NCBI GenBank assembly: GCA_958296015.1
Contig: CATQIH010000022.1
Location: 1-54,029, forward strand
Direction: 5' to 3'
Length of the DNA: 54,029 bases
Origin: Cyclobacteriaceae bacterium
Lineage (GTDB): Bacteria; Bacteroidota; Bacteroidia; Cytophagales; Cyclobacteriaceae
Position 1 is the stretch's first letter, and each line of letters starts with the position of its first letter. The notes under the pieces are model-generated. The model was given only the letters and a program-made list of their open reading frames with translations, ran no database searches and was not told the origin of the DNA. Shown in pieces: positions 25,851-33,296 of this stretch. A program made the position numbers and the translations under genes.

Positions 25851-26810
25851 ATGGATTATAAAGACTATTATAAGATACTAGGCGTTAGCAAAAGTGCTTC
25901 CCAGGAGGAGATCAAAAAGGCTTATCGTAAGCTCGCCGTGAAATACCACCCAGACAAAAATCCTGATAACAAGGAAGCAGAAGAAAAATTCAAGGAGATT
26001 GCAGAGGCTAACGAAGTATTGAAAGACCCTGAGAAAAGAAAACGCTACGACGAGCTTGGAGCCAACTGGAAAAATCACCAGTACCAGGATGCTGCACAAG
26101 GCAACCAGGACTGGTCGCAGCAATTTGGCGGCTTTGGCAATGGTGCCGGCTCCGGCAGACAATACCAGGGTGACTTTGGTGGTGGCTTTGGCGATACGGG
26201 CTTTTCTGACTTCTTTGAAAGCTTTTTTGGCCAGGGATTTGGTGGTGCTGCTGGCGGCGGACAAACCTATCGGGAGAACTACGGATTTGAAGGCTTCAGG
26301 GGTCAGGACTATGAGGCGAAAGTATCTATCTCGCTGGATGAAGCGTACTATGGCACCTCTAAGCTATTGAGCCTGCATGGCAAACAATTCAGAATCAAGC
26401 TCAAACCAGGCATCACCGACCAGCAAGTGCTGAAGATGAAAGGAAAAGGCGGACCCGGTATGCAGGGCGGTCCGGCAGGTGACCTGTATGCCAAAATACA
26501 CATCCAGCATCATGCTAACTTTGAGCGAAAAGGAAACGACTTGCATACTACCGCAGATGTAGACCTCTATACCGCCATCCTGGGTGGTAAGATTGATGTG
26601 GATACCCTCAAAGGAAAGGTAAAAGTTACCTTGCCCAAAGATACGGAAAACAGCAAAGTAGTGCGCATGAAGGGACTAGGTATGCCTGACTATAAAAGCA
26701 GCCAGCCAGGAGATTTGTATGCCAAAGTAAATATCACACTGCCCAAAAACCTAAACCAGGAAGAAACAAAGCTGTTTGAACAGTTAAAGCAGTTAAGGGA
26801 TGGACAATAG
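25851..26810 (+). CDS. DnaJ-class co-chaperone (CbpA-like)
   Basis: The 319-residue protein has an N-terminal J domain with HPD at residues 33-35 ([10 protein letters not shown]). A Gly/Phe/Gln-rich linker with short FGGGFG-like runs follows, then two C-terminal substrate-binding subdomains ([53 protein letters not shown]). The zinc-finger CxxCxGxG repeats of true DnaJ are absent, so it is the CbpA type. It stimulates DnaK ATPase. The neighbour hsp20 supports a protein-quality role. Confidence 0.93.
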   Translation: MDYKDYYKILGVSKSASQEEIKKAYRKLAVKYHPDKNPDNKEAEEKFKEIAEANEVLKDPEKRKRYDELGANWKNHQYQDAAQGNQDWSQQFGGFGNGAGSGRQYQGDFGGGFGDTGFSDFFESFFGQGFGGAAGGGQTYRENYGFEGFRGQDYEAKVSISLDEAYYGTSKLLSLHGKQFRIKLKPGITDQQVLKMKGKGGPGMQGGPAGDLYAKIHIQHHANFERKGNDLHTTADVDLYTAILGGKIDVDTLKGKVKVTLPKDTENSKVVRMKGLGMPDYKSSQPGDLYAKVNITLPKNLNQEETKLFEQLKQLRDGQ

Positions 26811-26854
26811 AAATAGATTGGAATCTCTTATTTCCCCAATATCTCTATTTCTAT
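26807..26854. repeat. Inverted repeat after the co-chaperone gene
   Basis: ATAGAAATAGA (26807-26817) and TCTATTTCTAT (26844-26854) are perfect 11-bp inverted repeats. A second imperfect pair (AATAGATTGG / CCAATCTCTAT) overlaps. There is no strong T run, so terminator function is unsure. Confidence 0.5.
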
Positions 26855-26917
26855 GAATTCCCCAATCTCTATCAATCTATAAAACAACTATTTCCTTATA
26901 CTTCCTGTTGAACTACT

Positions 26918-27649
26918 ATGAACTATAAACGAATCTTACTCATGAACATCAAATATTTGTTTTCCATAGCAATGGCAGGGCTGCTGTTTTCCTGTGCAGC
27001 CAAACAAAAGACCGGCGACAGCAGTGAAGCTGGAGATAAGGGCAAAATCGCTCCTTCCTCCTATACGGTTGAGCCTTCGGCTTTTTCGGAAGCAGAAAAA
27101 GCAAAACTGGATACGGCCACTTTTGCCAGCGGTTGTTTCTGGTGTTCAGAGGCCGTATTTGAACGCGTGCAAGGCGTAAAAAGTGTGGTATCCGGCTATT
27201 CAGGAGGCACACAGCCTAATCCTACCTATCAGCAGGTAAGTGCCGGTAATACCAATTATGCAGAAAGCATAGAGGTATATTACGATCCTTCGGAAGTATC
27301 TTATGAAACGCTGCTGGAAGTTTTCTTTGATTCACACGATGCTACCCAGGTTGATGGTCAGGGACCGGATATTGGCAAGCAATACCGTTCTGACATTTTT
27401 TATCATAACAAAAAGCAACAGGAAGAAGCTACGGCTTATAAGGAAAAGCTGGATAGTTCCGGTAAATACAACAAGCCTATTGCCACACTGATCACGCCGT
27501 ACGATAAGTTCTACATGGCAGAAGACTACCACCAGAATTACTACGAACACAATCAGGATAATCCATATGTGATTAATGTATCAAAGCCAAAAGTAGAGAA
27601 GTTTGTAAAGCAGCACAAAGACCTGCTGAAAGACAACGTAAAGGTATAA
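26918..27649 (+). CDS. msrA: Peptide methionine sulfoxide reductase MsrA, lipoprotein form
   Basis: The 243-residue protein has a lipoprotein signal (lipobox LLFSC, Cys 26 from the first ATG). A second ATG at 26942 gives an equally good signal. The MsrA core follows: GCFWCSEAVFERVQGV with catalytic Cys73, GYSGG, NTNYAESIEVYYDPSEVSYE, HDATQVDGQGPDIGKQYRS and YMAEDYHQNYYEHN. It reduces methionine-S-sulfoxide in proteins and is probably membrane-anchored in the periplasm. No MsrB domain is fused. Confidence 0.95.
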   Translation: MNYKRILLMNIKYLFSIAMAGLLFSCAAKQKTGDSSEAGDKGKIAPSSYTVEPSAFSEAEKAKLDTATFASGCFWCSEAVFERVQGVKSVVSGYSGGTQPNPTYQQVSAGNTNYAESIEVYYDPSEVSYETLLEVFFDSHDATQVDGQGPDIGKQYRSDIFYHNKKQQEEATAYKEKLDSSGKYNKPIATLITPYDKFYMAEDYHQNYYEHNQDNPYVINVSKPKVEKFVKQHKDLLKDNVKV

Positions 27650-27710
27650 CTTGGTTGGATTTCCGATCGTACTTATAGGAGAATGGCTTGTTGAGCCGTT
27701 CCTTAAAAGC

Positions 27711-27743
27711 AAAAAAGCCCTCATCTTGTAGAGGGCTTTTTTT
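27711..27743 (+). terminator. Rho-independent terminator of msrA
   Basis: AAAAAAGCCCTC and GAGGGCTTTTTTT form an 11- to 12-bp stem with an 8-nt loop and T run, 61 bp after the stop. Confidence 0.9.
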
Positions 27744-27781
27744 GGCTTCTACCAAAATCAGTGCAATACAGTACACTGAAA

Positions 27782-27897
27782 GTGGGCTGTGGAACCGGGC
27801 CACGGCGGCACGGACCAACCGCGTGGCGGACCGTCCGGCAGGGGGTGCCCCGCACAGCCCACGGCTTCCATACCCCGGTTTGTGGGGCACAAACCGG
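27782..27897. repeat. GC-rich dispersed element with two hairpins, copy C
   Basis: GTGGGCTGTG (27782-27791) pairs with CACAGCCCAC (27853-27862), enclosing a GC-rich block. Next to it CCGGTTTGTG (27875-27884) and CACAAACCGG (27888-27897) form a perfect 10-bp hairpin with a GGG loop. The 18 bases at 27839-27856 equal 19337-19354. The gap 27650-28183 has no other gene. Confidence 0.75.
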
Positions 27898-28080
27898 AAG
27901 TGTAGTGTAGTATAAGTTTTAGGACAAACTAAATCCCTGTGAAATATAATTTGTAAAGCAGGTTCACTGTTTTCTTTGCTTTGTGTTCTCTTATCAATGC
28001 GATATTTGTTATATTTCTGGTCAGAGATGCAACGAAGCGTTTCAATAAGGTTAACCATTACACTGAAAAACTGAAGTAAT

Positions 28081-28140
28081 TAAGTACTGGCTCAGAATAA
28101 ATTACAATTACTAACGCGTCCGGCGTGGAGCGCACTAGCA
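28081..28140. repeat. REP-like dispersed element, copy 2 (deleted arm)
   Basis: The 24-bp block at 28081-28104 and the 27-bp block at 28114-28140 are identical to 7596-7619 and 7641-7667. The spacer is 9 bp here instead of 21, which removes the left hairpin arm. Confidence 0.85.
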
Positions 28141-28164
28141 GTCGGTAATAGGTAGTTTTGTAAT

Positions 28165-28172
28165 TAATTTTG
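28165..28172 (+). promoter_or_regulatory. -7 box before the small membrane ORF
   Basis: TAATTTTG matches TAnnTTTG and ends 11 bp before the ATG at 28184. A second match, TAGTTTTG, is at 28153-28160. Confidence 0.4.
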
Positions 28173-28183
28173 ATTGACTACTT

Positions 28184-28317
28184 ATGTCAGTATTAGGAGC
28201 GATAGTACTAACAGTTGTCGTGAGTAGCTAGTGGCCCTTTATTTTTACTATAGCAACAAACAGGACAAAGAAGCCAATCAGGACTGGCAAGAATTTCTAC
28301 GGAAAGAACAACGTTAA
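28184..28317 (+). pseudogene. Small single-helix membrane protein, apparently frameshifted
   Basis: From ATG 28184 the frame reads MSVLGAIVLTVVVSS and stops at TAG 28229-28231. In the next frame LVALYFYYSNKQDKEANQDW and a short charged tail run to the TAA at 28315-28317. One missing base near 28228 would join them into a 44-residue protein with one helix and a charged tail. The TAATG overlap with the oxidoreductase start argues that the tail is really translated. Alternatively GTG at 28231 starts a 28-residue protein. A sequencing error is possible. Confidence 0.55.
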
Positions 28318-29573
28318 TGAAAAATCCCTCTTACGAAACCGACGTTATTATCATAGGTGCGGGCCTTGCCGGCCTGACTGCCGCCGTTACGCTGGAGCAG
28401 CAAGGAAAGACCGTGATCTTACTGGAAGCAACCGACAGGCCGGGCGGACGTATCAAGACAGATAAGGTCAATGGCTTTTTGCTGGATCGTGGTTTTCAGG
28501 TGCTGCTCACCGCGTATCCTGAGACGAAGGCGTTGCTGGATTATGAAGCCCTGCGGCTCAAAAGCTTTATACCTGGAGCTATAGTTATGAACAACGAGGG
28601 CATGTTTGAGGTAGCTGATCCTTTGCGAGCACCTGCAAGTTTTTTCAAAACCTTGTTGGCCGACATAGGCACGATAGGCGACAAACTCAAGATGGTCAGT
28701 CTGCGCAACCGGCTCAAAGGCAAGTCGCTGGAAGATATCTTTAGCCAGCCTGAGATCAGTACCCTTGAGGTGTTGCAGCAGTATGGTTTTAGTGAAAAGA
28801 TGCTGCACAACTTCTTTCAGCCATTTATGTCGGGCATCTTTCTGGAAAAATCGCTGACCACCTCGCGCCGGGAGTTTGATTTTGTCTTTAAGATGTTTGC
28901 CACAGCCGATACCAGCGTTCCCGAACGAGGCATGGAAGAGATTCCGCGCCAGCTAGCCAACCGGCTGAGCGAGGGCAGTATCCTGTGCAACCACTCTGCG
29001 AAGCACATAGCAGCGCACAAGGTAGTCACCACCGAGGGCAAGGAGATTACTGCCAACAATATTCTGATAGCCACCAAACCTGGCAGTCTGCTTGAAGCTT
29101 TTTCCAGCGCACCACAAAAGCAGGAAGGCCAATCTACCACGTGCGTGTATCTGACCACTAACAAAGCCCCGATTGACAAACCCATCATCGGCCTGAACGC
29201 CAGGGAAGGCAAGCTGGTGAATAACCTAAGCGTGATGAGCCAGGTATCGGCAGCCTACGCACCTGCCGGGCAACACCTGATTGCGGCCTCTATCAACGGG
29301 CTGACCGATGAGCCGGACGATTCTCTGACGCAGCACATCAGAGATGAGTTCAGGCAGTGGTTTGGTGATGAAGTACAGGCATGGAAGCATCTGAAAACTT
29401 ATAAAATACCGTATGCCTTACCCTGCCAGGACAGCGTGCGGCACGACATCAGCCCCGACCAGATCAGGCTGAAAGAGGATGTGTATGTAGCTGGCGACCA
29501 TCTGCTCAACGGCTCTATCAATGCCGCCATGCGCTCCGGTAGGTTGGCTGCCGAAATGATCGCTGCGAAGTAA
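28317..29573 (+). CDS. NAD(P)/FAD-dependent oxidoreductase (amine oxidase / phytoene desaturase-like)
   Basis: The 418-residue protein has an N-terminal Rossmann FAD-binding motif GAGLAG (residues 14-19), then EATDRPGGRIKTD, the second FAD contact of the family. The C-terminal FAD motif is VYVAGDHLLNGSINAAMRSG. The middle part resembles protoporphyrinogen-oxidase or desaturase-type flavoenzymes. The substrate is unknown; no carotenoid genes are nearby. Its start overlaps the stop of the small membrane ORF, so coupling is likely. Confidence 0.9.
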   Translation: MKNPSYETDVIIIGAGLAGLTAAVTLEQQGKTVILLEATDRPGGRIKTDKVNGFLLDRGFQVLLTAYPETKALLDYEALRLKSFIPGAIVMNNEGMFEVADPLRAPASFFKTLLADIGTIGDKLKMVSLRNRLKGKSLEDIFSQPEISTLEVLQQYGFSEKMLHNFFQPFMSGIFLEKSLTTSRREFDFVFKMFATADTSVPERGMEEIPRQLANRLSEGSILCNHSAKHIAAHKVVTTEGKEITANNILIATKPGSLLEAFSSAPQKQEGQSTTCVYLTTNKAPIDKPIIGLNAREGKLVNNLSVMSQVSAAYAPAGQHLIAASINGLTDEPDDSLTQHIRDEFRQWFGDEVQAWKHLKTYKIPYALPCQDSVRHDISPDQIRLKEDVYVAGDHLLNGSINAAMRSGRLAAEMIAAK

Positions 29574-29615
29574 AACCTGAAAAGATTATCAATCCTTAAT
29601 TCATCAATATATGGT

Positions 29616-30016
29616 GAACAGGTTCACCGACACTCCGTGAACCTGTTCACTGATACCCTTCGAACAGGTTCACTGGCACCTTGTGAACAGGTTCACTGGC
29701 ACCTTGTGAACCTGTTCACCGACACCCCTCGAACAGGTTCACTGGCACCTTGTGAACCTGTTCACCGACACCCCTCGAACAGGTTCACCGACACCTTCTG
29801 AACAGGTTCACCGACACCTTGTGAACTACTATACCGACACCCGGCATAGTAGTTCGCTGACACTCTGCATAGTAGTTCACTGACACCATGTGAACAGGTT
29901 CACCGACACCTGGTGAACTACTATACCGACGCTCGGCATAGTAGTTCACCGACGTCCGGTATAGTAGTTCGCGGATAGCTTGCCAACTGGTTCACCAACA
30001 CCCTGCATAGTAGTTC
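29616..30016. repeat. Eighteen-unit array on an exact 23-bp period with invertible 10-bp words
   Basis: Eighteen 10-bp words start every 23 bp from 29616 to 30007 without a phase error. Word A is GAACAGGTTC (units 1, 3, 4, 6, 8, 9, 13) or its complement GAACCTGTTC (2, 5, 7). Word B is GAACTACTAT (10, 14) or its complement ATAGTAGTTC (11, 12, 15, 16, 18). Unit 17 is a variant, CAACTGGTTC. The 13-bp spacers keep one orientation (ACCGACACCnnGT type). Neighbouring opposite words can form hairpins. The array lies between convergent genes. Confidence 0.95.
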
Positions 30017-30130
30017 ACATGGTTTTTATAGAAGTTAATCAATTGACATTCAGCAACTTATACATAGTAAAAACGCTTTATTAATACCAATAAAAAGACT
30101 TGAAAACAGCCTTCTACATCTATCTGTCTC

Positions 30131-30197
30131 AACCCCCAACGCCTAATAACTAATACCCAACCCCCAACCCCTAATACCCAACACCCAACCCCCTAAC
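30131..30197. repeat. C-rich low-complexity tract
   Basis: Degenerate units such as CCCAACCCC, TAATACCCAAC and CCCCTAA follow the 23-bp array and reach the 3' end of the PIG-L gene. The minus strand has many GGG and GGGG runs. In 29574-30192 no gene is seen. Confidence 0.6.
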
Positions 30198-30993
30198 CTC
30201 CAAACATTGGGAAAAGCCTCTTGATCGCTTCATCATCTGGTTGTTGGCCATACTCGCATATTTCAAAAGCTTCAGCATATTGTACCTGATCAGCCTTGTC
30301 TTTTCCATACCATTTGCAGAGCGAAACGTGCATATCAGTAGTAACGGGCCGGTAATACCTTTTTTCCAACCATTCCAGGCGTTCCTTTTCAGTACCGGGC
30401 ACATGCGCAATACCTTCAATCCAGGGCAGCCATTCGTACATCTGAGAAGTGTGTACATGGATAGCACGTATCTTCTTTTCATACACCTGATCAATGGCCA
30501 GGGTAATGTCTGGTGAGAATGGCTGTGGCTTTTGAAAGCGGTCTGCAAAATACAGGAACAGCGGGTTTGTCCCAAGCACCGGCGTTTGCATCACAATGTT
30601 AGGCACCATCACCAGGTAAGCAGCATCCTGCACCACCTGACTGGTATACCGATGGTCGGGATGGTAATCGTTGGGCCGGTGTGTGATGACAATATCTGCC
30701 TGCCATTCCCGTATCTTCTGAATGATCAGGCTGCGGTTTGCCAGCGTAGGCATCAACTGGCCATCATCATTGTCCAGCATTTCATAGGCAACACCCAACA
30801 CACCGGCGGCTGCCACGCATTCCTGGCTTCTGGTATCAACAAGTTCGCGGCTGCTGAGCAGATGATGCCCGGCATTGCCGTTGGTCATGGAGATAAACTT
30901 GACGGCATGTCCCATTTCAGCAAACAAAGCTGCCGTGCCGCCCCCGGCAATCTCACAGTCATCCGGGTGTGCCCCGATCATTAGTATTTTCAT
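30193..30993 (-). CDS. PIG-L family deacetylase
   Basis: The 266-residue protein opens with MKILMIGAHPDDCEIAGGGT, whose AHPDD holds the zinc ligand and base, and has HRPNDYHPDH with the third ligand. These are the LmbE/PIG-L signatures of zinc N-deacetylases acting on N-acetyl sugars. Relatives include BshB and MshB, but the bacillithiol genes are not nearby. It is followed 3 bp upstream by the MOSC gene in the same direction, so the two are probably co-transcribed. Confidence 0.92.
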   Translation of the reverse strand: MKILMIGAHPDDCEIAGGGTAALFAEMGHAVKFISMTNGNAGHHLLSSRELVDTRSQECVAAAGVLGVAYEMLDNDDGQLMPTLANRSLIIQKIREWQADIVITHRPNDYHPDHRYTSQVVQDAAYLVMVPNIVMQTPVLGTNPLFLYFADRFQKPQPFSPDITLAIDQVYEKKIRAIHVHTSQMYEWLPWIEGIAHVPGTEKERLEWLEKRYYRPVTTDMHVSLCKWYGKDKADQVQYAEAFEICEYGQQPDDEAIKRLFPMFGG

Positions 30994-30996
30994 AAG

Positions 30997-31521
30997 CTAC
31001 TTGTTAGGTGGAGACACCATGTATGGTGTCTTTACTATTATCTCAACAATATCACCCATATTAATCTCTCCGCTGTGGATCACCCTTGCCGTGATGCCCC
31101 CGTGGCCTCGTACGGCATTGTAGCCTCCGGGACCCAGGTTTTGTTCCATGCGGGAGCAGGGGTGGCACAGGCCGGTCATCTCCAGTACCGCCTTGCCAAT
31201 GCGGAACTGCTTGTCTTTGAGGGCCAGCAGGTTGATGCCCTTCACCACAATATTCCTGCGCAGCAAACCCGGATCTACGGCTTTCCGACCAAGCATAGAG
31301 GCAATGGCCTGCACGTGCTCCTCGTTGATCAGTGTTACCTGCCGTTTGCTGGTCGCACTACCACTGAAATGATCCCCTTGCAGCCCTTTGTCTGCTTCGG
31401 CATAGACGGCAGTCATCACCTGCACCGGCTGGCGGCGTTGCGGGCGGATGCAGAGCCAGCTAACAGTGCCCCGTTGTGGTAAGGTATTCAGCAGCGGACC
31501 AATAATAGAAGCTTTGTCCAT
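30997..31521 (-). CDS. MOSC domain protein
   Basis: The 174-residue protein fits a stand-alone MOSC domain: GLQGDHFSG, KRQVTLINEEHVQAIA, LRRNIVVKGINLLALK and GLCHPCSRME with the conserved Cys. MOSC domains bind sulfur carriers or molybdenum cofactor in YiiM-like and Moco sulfurase-like proteins. The gene lies immediately before the PIG-L gene. The actual substrate is unknown. Confidence 0.9.
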   Translation of the reverse strand: MDKASIIGPLLNTLPQRGTVSWLCIRPQRRQPVQVMTAVYAEADKGLQGDHFSGSATSKRQVTLINEEHVQAIASMLGRKAVDPGLLRRNIVVKGINLLALKDKQFRIGKAVLEMTGLCHPCSRMEQNLGPGGYNAVRGHGGITARVIHSGEINMGDIVEIIVKTPYMVSPPNK

Positions 31522-31652
31522 AACCGTAAAGTTAAGCGGATTGGATTAATGTTTGCAATATCTTACATCAGAAAGAAAAAGAGGAGGAGTACTCCGCCGC
31601 ATCCGGGCTTAGAATATTATGGCCTGGTTTGCGTTTAGAAGAAGACTTATCT

Positions 31653-32333
31653 ATGAAAAAACTGATCTATATGCTGGTGTTGGTCTTGTGCTCGGCACCT
31701 CTTTTTGCTCAAAAATACAGTACGGCGATTGGTGTCAGGCTTTCCAGAAACGTGTATGGCTTTACCGTTAAGCAGCGGGTTTTTAAGACCTATGCCGTAG
31801 AGGGCATCATGGCAGGTGGCAGCAATGAGATACTGGGCACCCTGCTGCTGGAAAAACACTTTCCGGTAGTGGGCAGAGGGCTTAACTTTTATATAGGTGC
31901 AGGCGGACATTTGGGTGCCATTCAGGAGTTTGGCCCTACCTTCGGAGCCGATGTGCTGATGGGTGCTGAGATTAAAGTGCCGTTTTTACCCCTGATGGTG
32001 GGAGCAGACGTAAAGCCTGCCTTTCATGTGGTACACGAGAATATGTTTGACTTCAATGCCGGTATATCCATTCGATATATCATTGGAAAAGAAGACAACA
32101 AAAAGATGCGCCAGCAACGCAGAGACAAAAAGAAAAGAAAGAAGCTCAAGGAGAAAGTAAAGAAAGAGCGGTATAAATCCCGTCAGGACAAAAAAGAAGA
32201 GAAGCTAAAAGCCAAGATCAGAAAGCTGAAGGGCAAAGATGACAAAGAAGAGAAGAAAGGCATCTTTGAAGATATTCATCTGCTGGAGATTTTTAAGAAG
32301 AAGCCAGAGAAAGATAAAAAGAAGAGAAAGTAA
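31653..32333 (+). CDS. Secreted beta-rich protein with a very basic C-terminal tail
   Basis: I start at ATG 31653 (MKKLIYMLVLVLCSAPLFAQ, a clean signal peptide); a TTG at 31629 is also in frame. Residues 20-145 have alternating hydrophobic strands (ALNFYIGAGG-like, FGADVLMGAEIKVPF, FNAGISIRYIIG) like a small outer-membrane barrel. The last 80 residues are almost all Lys, Arg, Glu and Asp (KKMRQQRRDKKKRKKLKEK). That tail is odd for a barrel protein and could bind nucleic acid, LPS or peptidoglycan (inference). No family recognised beyond that. Confidence 0.75.
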   Translation: MKKLIYMLVLVLCSAPLFAQKYSTAIGVRLSRNVYGFTVKQRVFKTYAVEGIMAGGSNEILGTLLLEKHFPVVGRGLNFYIGAGGHLGAIQEFGPTFGADVLMGAEIKVPFLPLMVGADVKPAFHVVHENMFDFNAGISIRYIIGKEDNKKMRQQRRDKKKRKKLKEKVKKERYKSRQDKKEEKLKAKIRKLKGKDDKEEKKGIFEDIHLLEIFKKKPEKDKKKRK

Positions 32334-32379
32334 TCCTTGTGCTTTGAAAGCGTCTGGTTTTTACGCTACTTTGAGTTTG

Positions 32380-32396
32380 TTTAGATAAATTCTAAA
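32380..32396 (+). promoter_or_regulatory. TTTAGA-N5-TCTAAA palindrome before the response regulator
   Basis: TTTAGA TAAAT TCTAAA is a perfect 6+5+6 palindrome 16 bp before the regulator's start. The same palindrome with a different centre lies 7 bp before hmuT. It is a candidate iron-responsive (Fur- or DtxR-type) operator. Confidence 0.6.
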
Positions 32397-32411
32397 TAGA
32401 TCGATAAGCAG

Positions 32412-33077
32412 ATGTATGAGCGTACTTCTTCCGCAGCAGTATTATTAGCAGACTTTCAGTTTCTTACCAGCATGGCCATGAAAGATTTGATAGACCGGCT
32501 GCCCGGTTTTCAGATTGTCGGCCAGTTTACCAGTCGCAAAGAGCTGCTCCAGGGCATTGCTGCCGTGGAGTATGATCTGCTGGTGCTGGACATTTTCGGG
32601 GAAGATACTGAAAGCCTAGATCAGATTACAAAGATAAGCCAGCAGTCTGGCAGGCACATGCTCATCATCACCAATACCCAGGACCGTGCTACCGTTCAGG
32701 CATTGCTGAAAGCTGGCATCAAAGGTATTGTCACCAAAAGTTGTAGTGAAGAAGAAATCACCAACGCACTGAAAGCGGTGTCTGTTGGTCATCGGTTTTA
32801 TTGCAACAGTATCCTGAACCTGGTGATGGAGTCTGGTCAGCTACCGCAAGAAGCCAGCGAACCGTCCATGCTTTCTGCTCGGGAGCTTCAGGTACTCAAG
32901 CTGATAGCCCAAGGCAATACCACCCGCAAAGTGGCTGATAGCCTCAACATCAGTATTCATACCGTCAACTCTCACCGGAAGAACATTCTCAGGAAGCTCC
33001 ATATCAGCTCTCCCATACATCTGATAGCCTATGCCGTAGAAAATGGCCTGGTCACTATTGATTACGACAAGAAGTGA
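32412..33077 (+). CDS. Response regulator, NarL/LuxR family
   Basis: The 221-residue protein has a receiver domain (about 8-125) and a LuxR-type HTH (about 152-210: LSARELQVLKLIAQGNTTRKVADSLNISIHTVNSHRKNILRKL). Phosphoacceptor is D60 (DLLVLDIFG) and the conserved Lys is K109 (VTKS). The usual acidic pair near residue 12 is reduced to one Asp (LADFQF), so metal binding may be weak. No histidine kinase is adjacent. It sits upstream of the haem locus in the same direction with a matching palindrome, so it may control that locus. Confidence 0.92.
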   Translation: MYERTSSAAVLLADFQFLTSMAMKDLIDRLPGFQIVGQFTSRKELLQGIAAVEYDLLVLDIFGEDTESLDQITKISQQSGRHMLIITNTQDRATVQALLKAGIKGIVTKSCSEEEITNALKAVSVGHRFYCNSILNLVMESGQLPQEASEPSMLSARELQVLKLIAQGNTTRKVADSLNISIHTVNSHRKNILRKLHISSPIHLIAYAVENGLVTIDYDKK

Positions 33078-33180
33078 CATTGCTTTTGTAGAAAACCTTC
33101 ATGTTGAGTAACTACTTATTCTGTTTTCTTTCCGCTTATTGAAAGGCCGAAAGTTGCAATCAACCGGTTCTTGTAATCCC

Positions 33181-33238
33181 TACCTCTAGTGATCTATTCA
33201 CTACCTGTAGTGATTAAAATTTACCTAGCTATAGCGAT
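33181..33238 (+). promoter_or_regulatory. Three direct repeats upstream of hmuT
   Basis: TACCTCTAGTGAT (33181), TACCTGTAGTGAT (33202) and TACCTAGCTATAGCGAT (33222) begin 21 and 20 bp apart, about two helical turns. They end just before the -33 element. The spacing fits activator binding, possibly by the LuxR-type regulator encoded just upstream. Confidence 0.5.
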
Positions 33239-33268
33239 TGACCGGCAACCCTGTCCTGTTCACCTTTG
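33238..33268 (+). promoter_or_regulatory. Probable hmuT promoter
   Basis: TTG (33238-33240) and CACCTTTG (33261-33268) are 20 bp apart. The latter is a near match to TAnnTTTG. The hmuT start is at 33297. Confidence 0.45.
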
Positions 33269-33273
33269 CATTG

Positions 33274-33290
33274 TTTAGAACTAATCTAAA
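33274..33290 (+). promoter_or_regulatory. TTTAGA-N5-TCTAAA palindrome before hmuT
   Basis: TTTAGA ACTAA TCTAAA lies just downstream of the -7 box and 7 bp before the hmuT start. A repressor here would block initiation. It matches the palindrome at 32380-32396. Confidence 0.65.
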
Positions 33291-33296
33291 TTAACT

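Noticed and set aside
29616-30016. CRISPR array
   Set aside because: Spacers are only 13 bp and nearly constant, repeats are 10 bp and flip orientation, and no cas genes are near.
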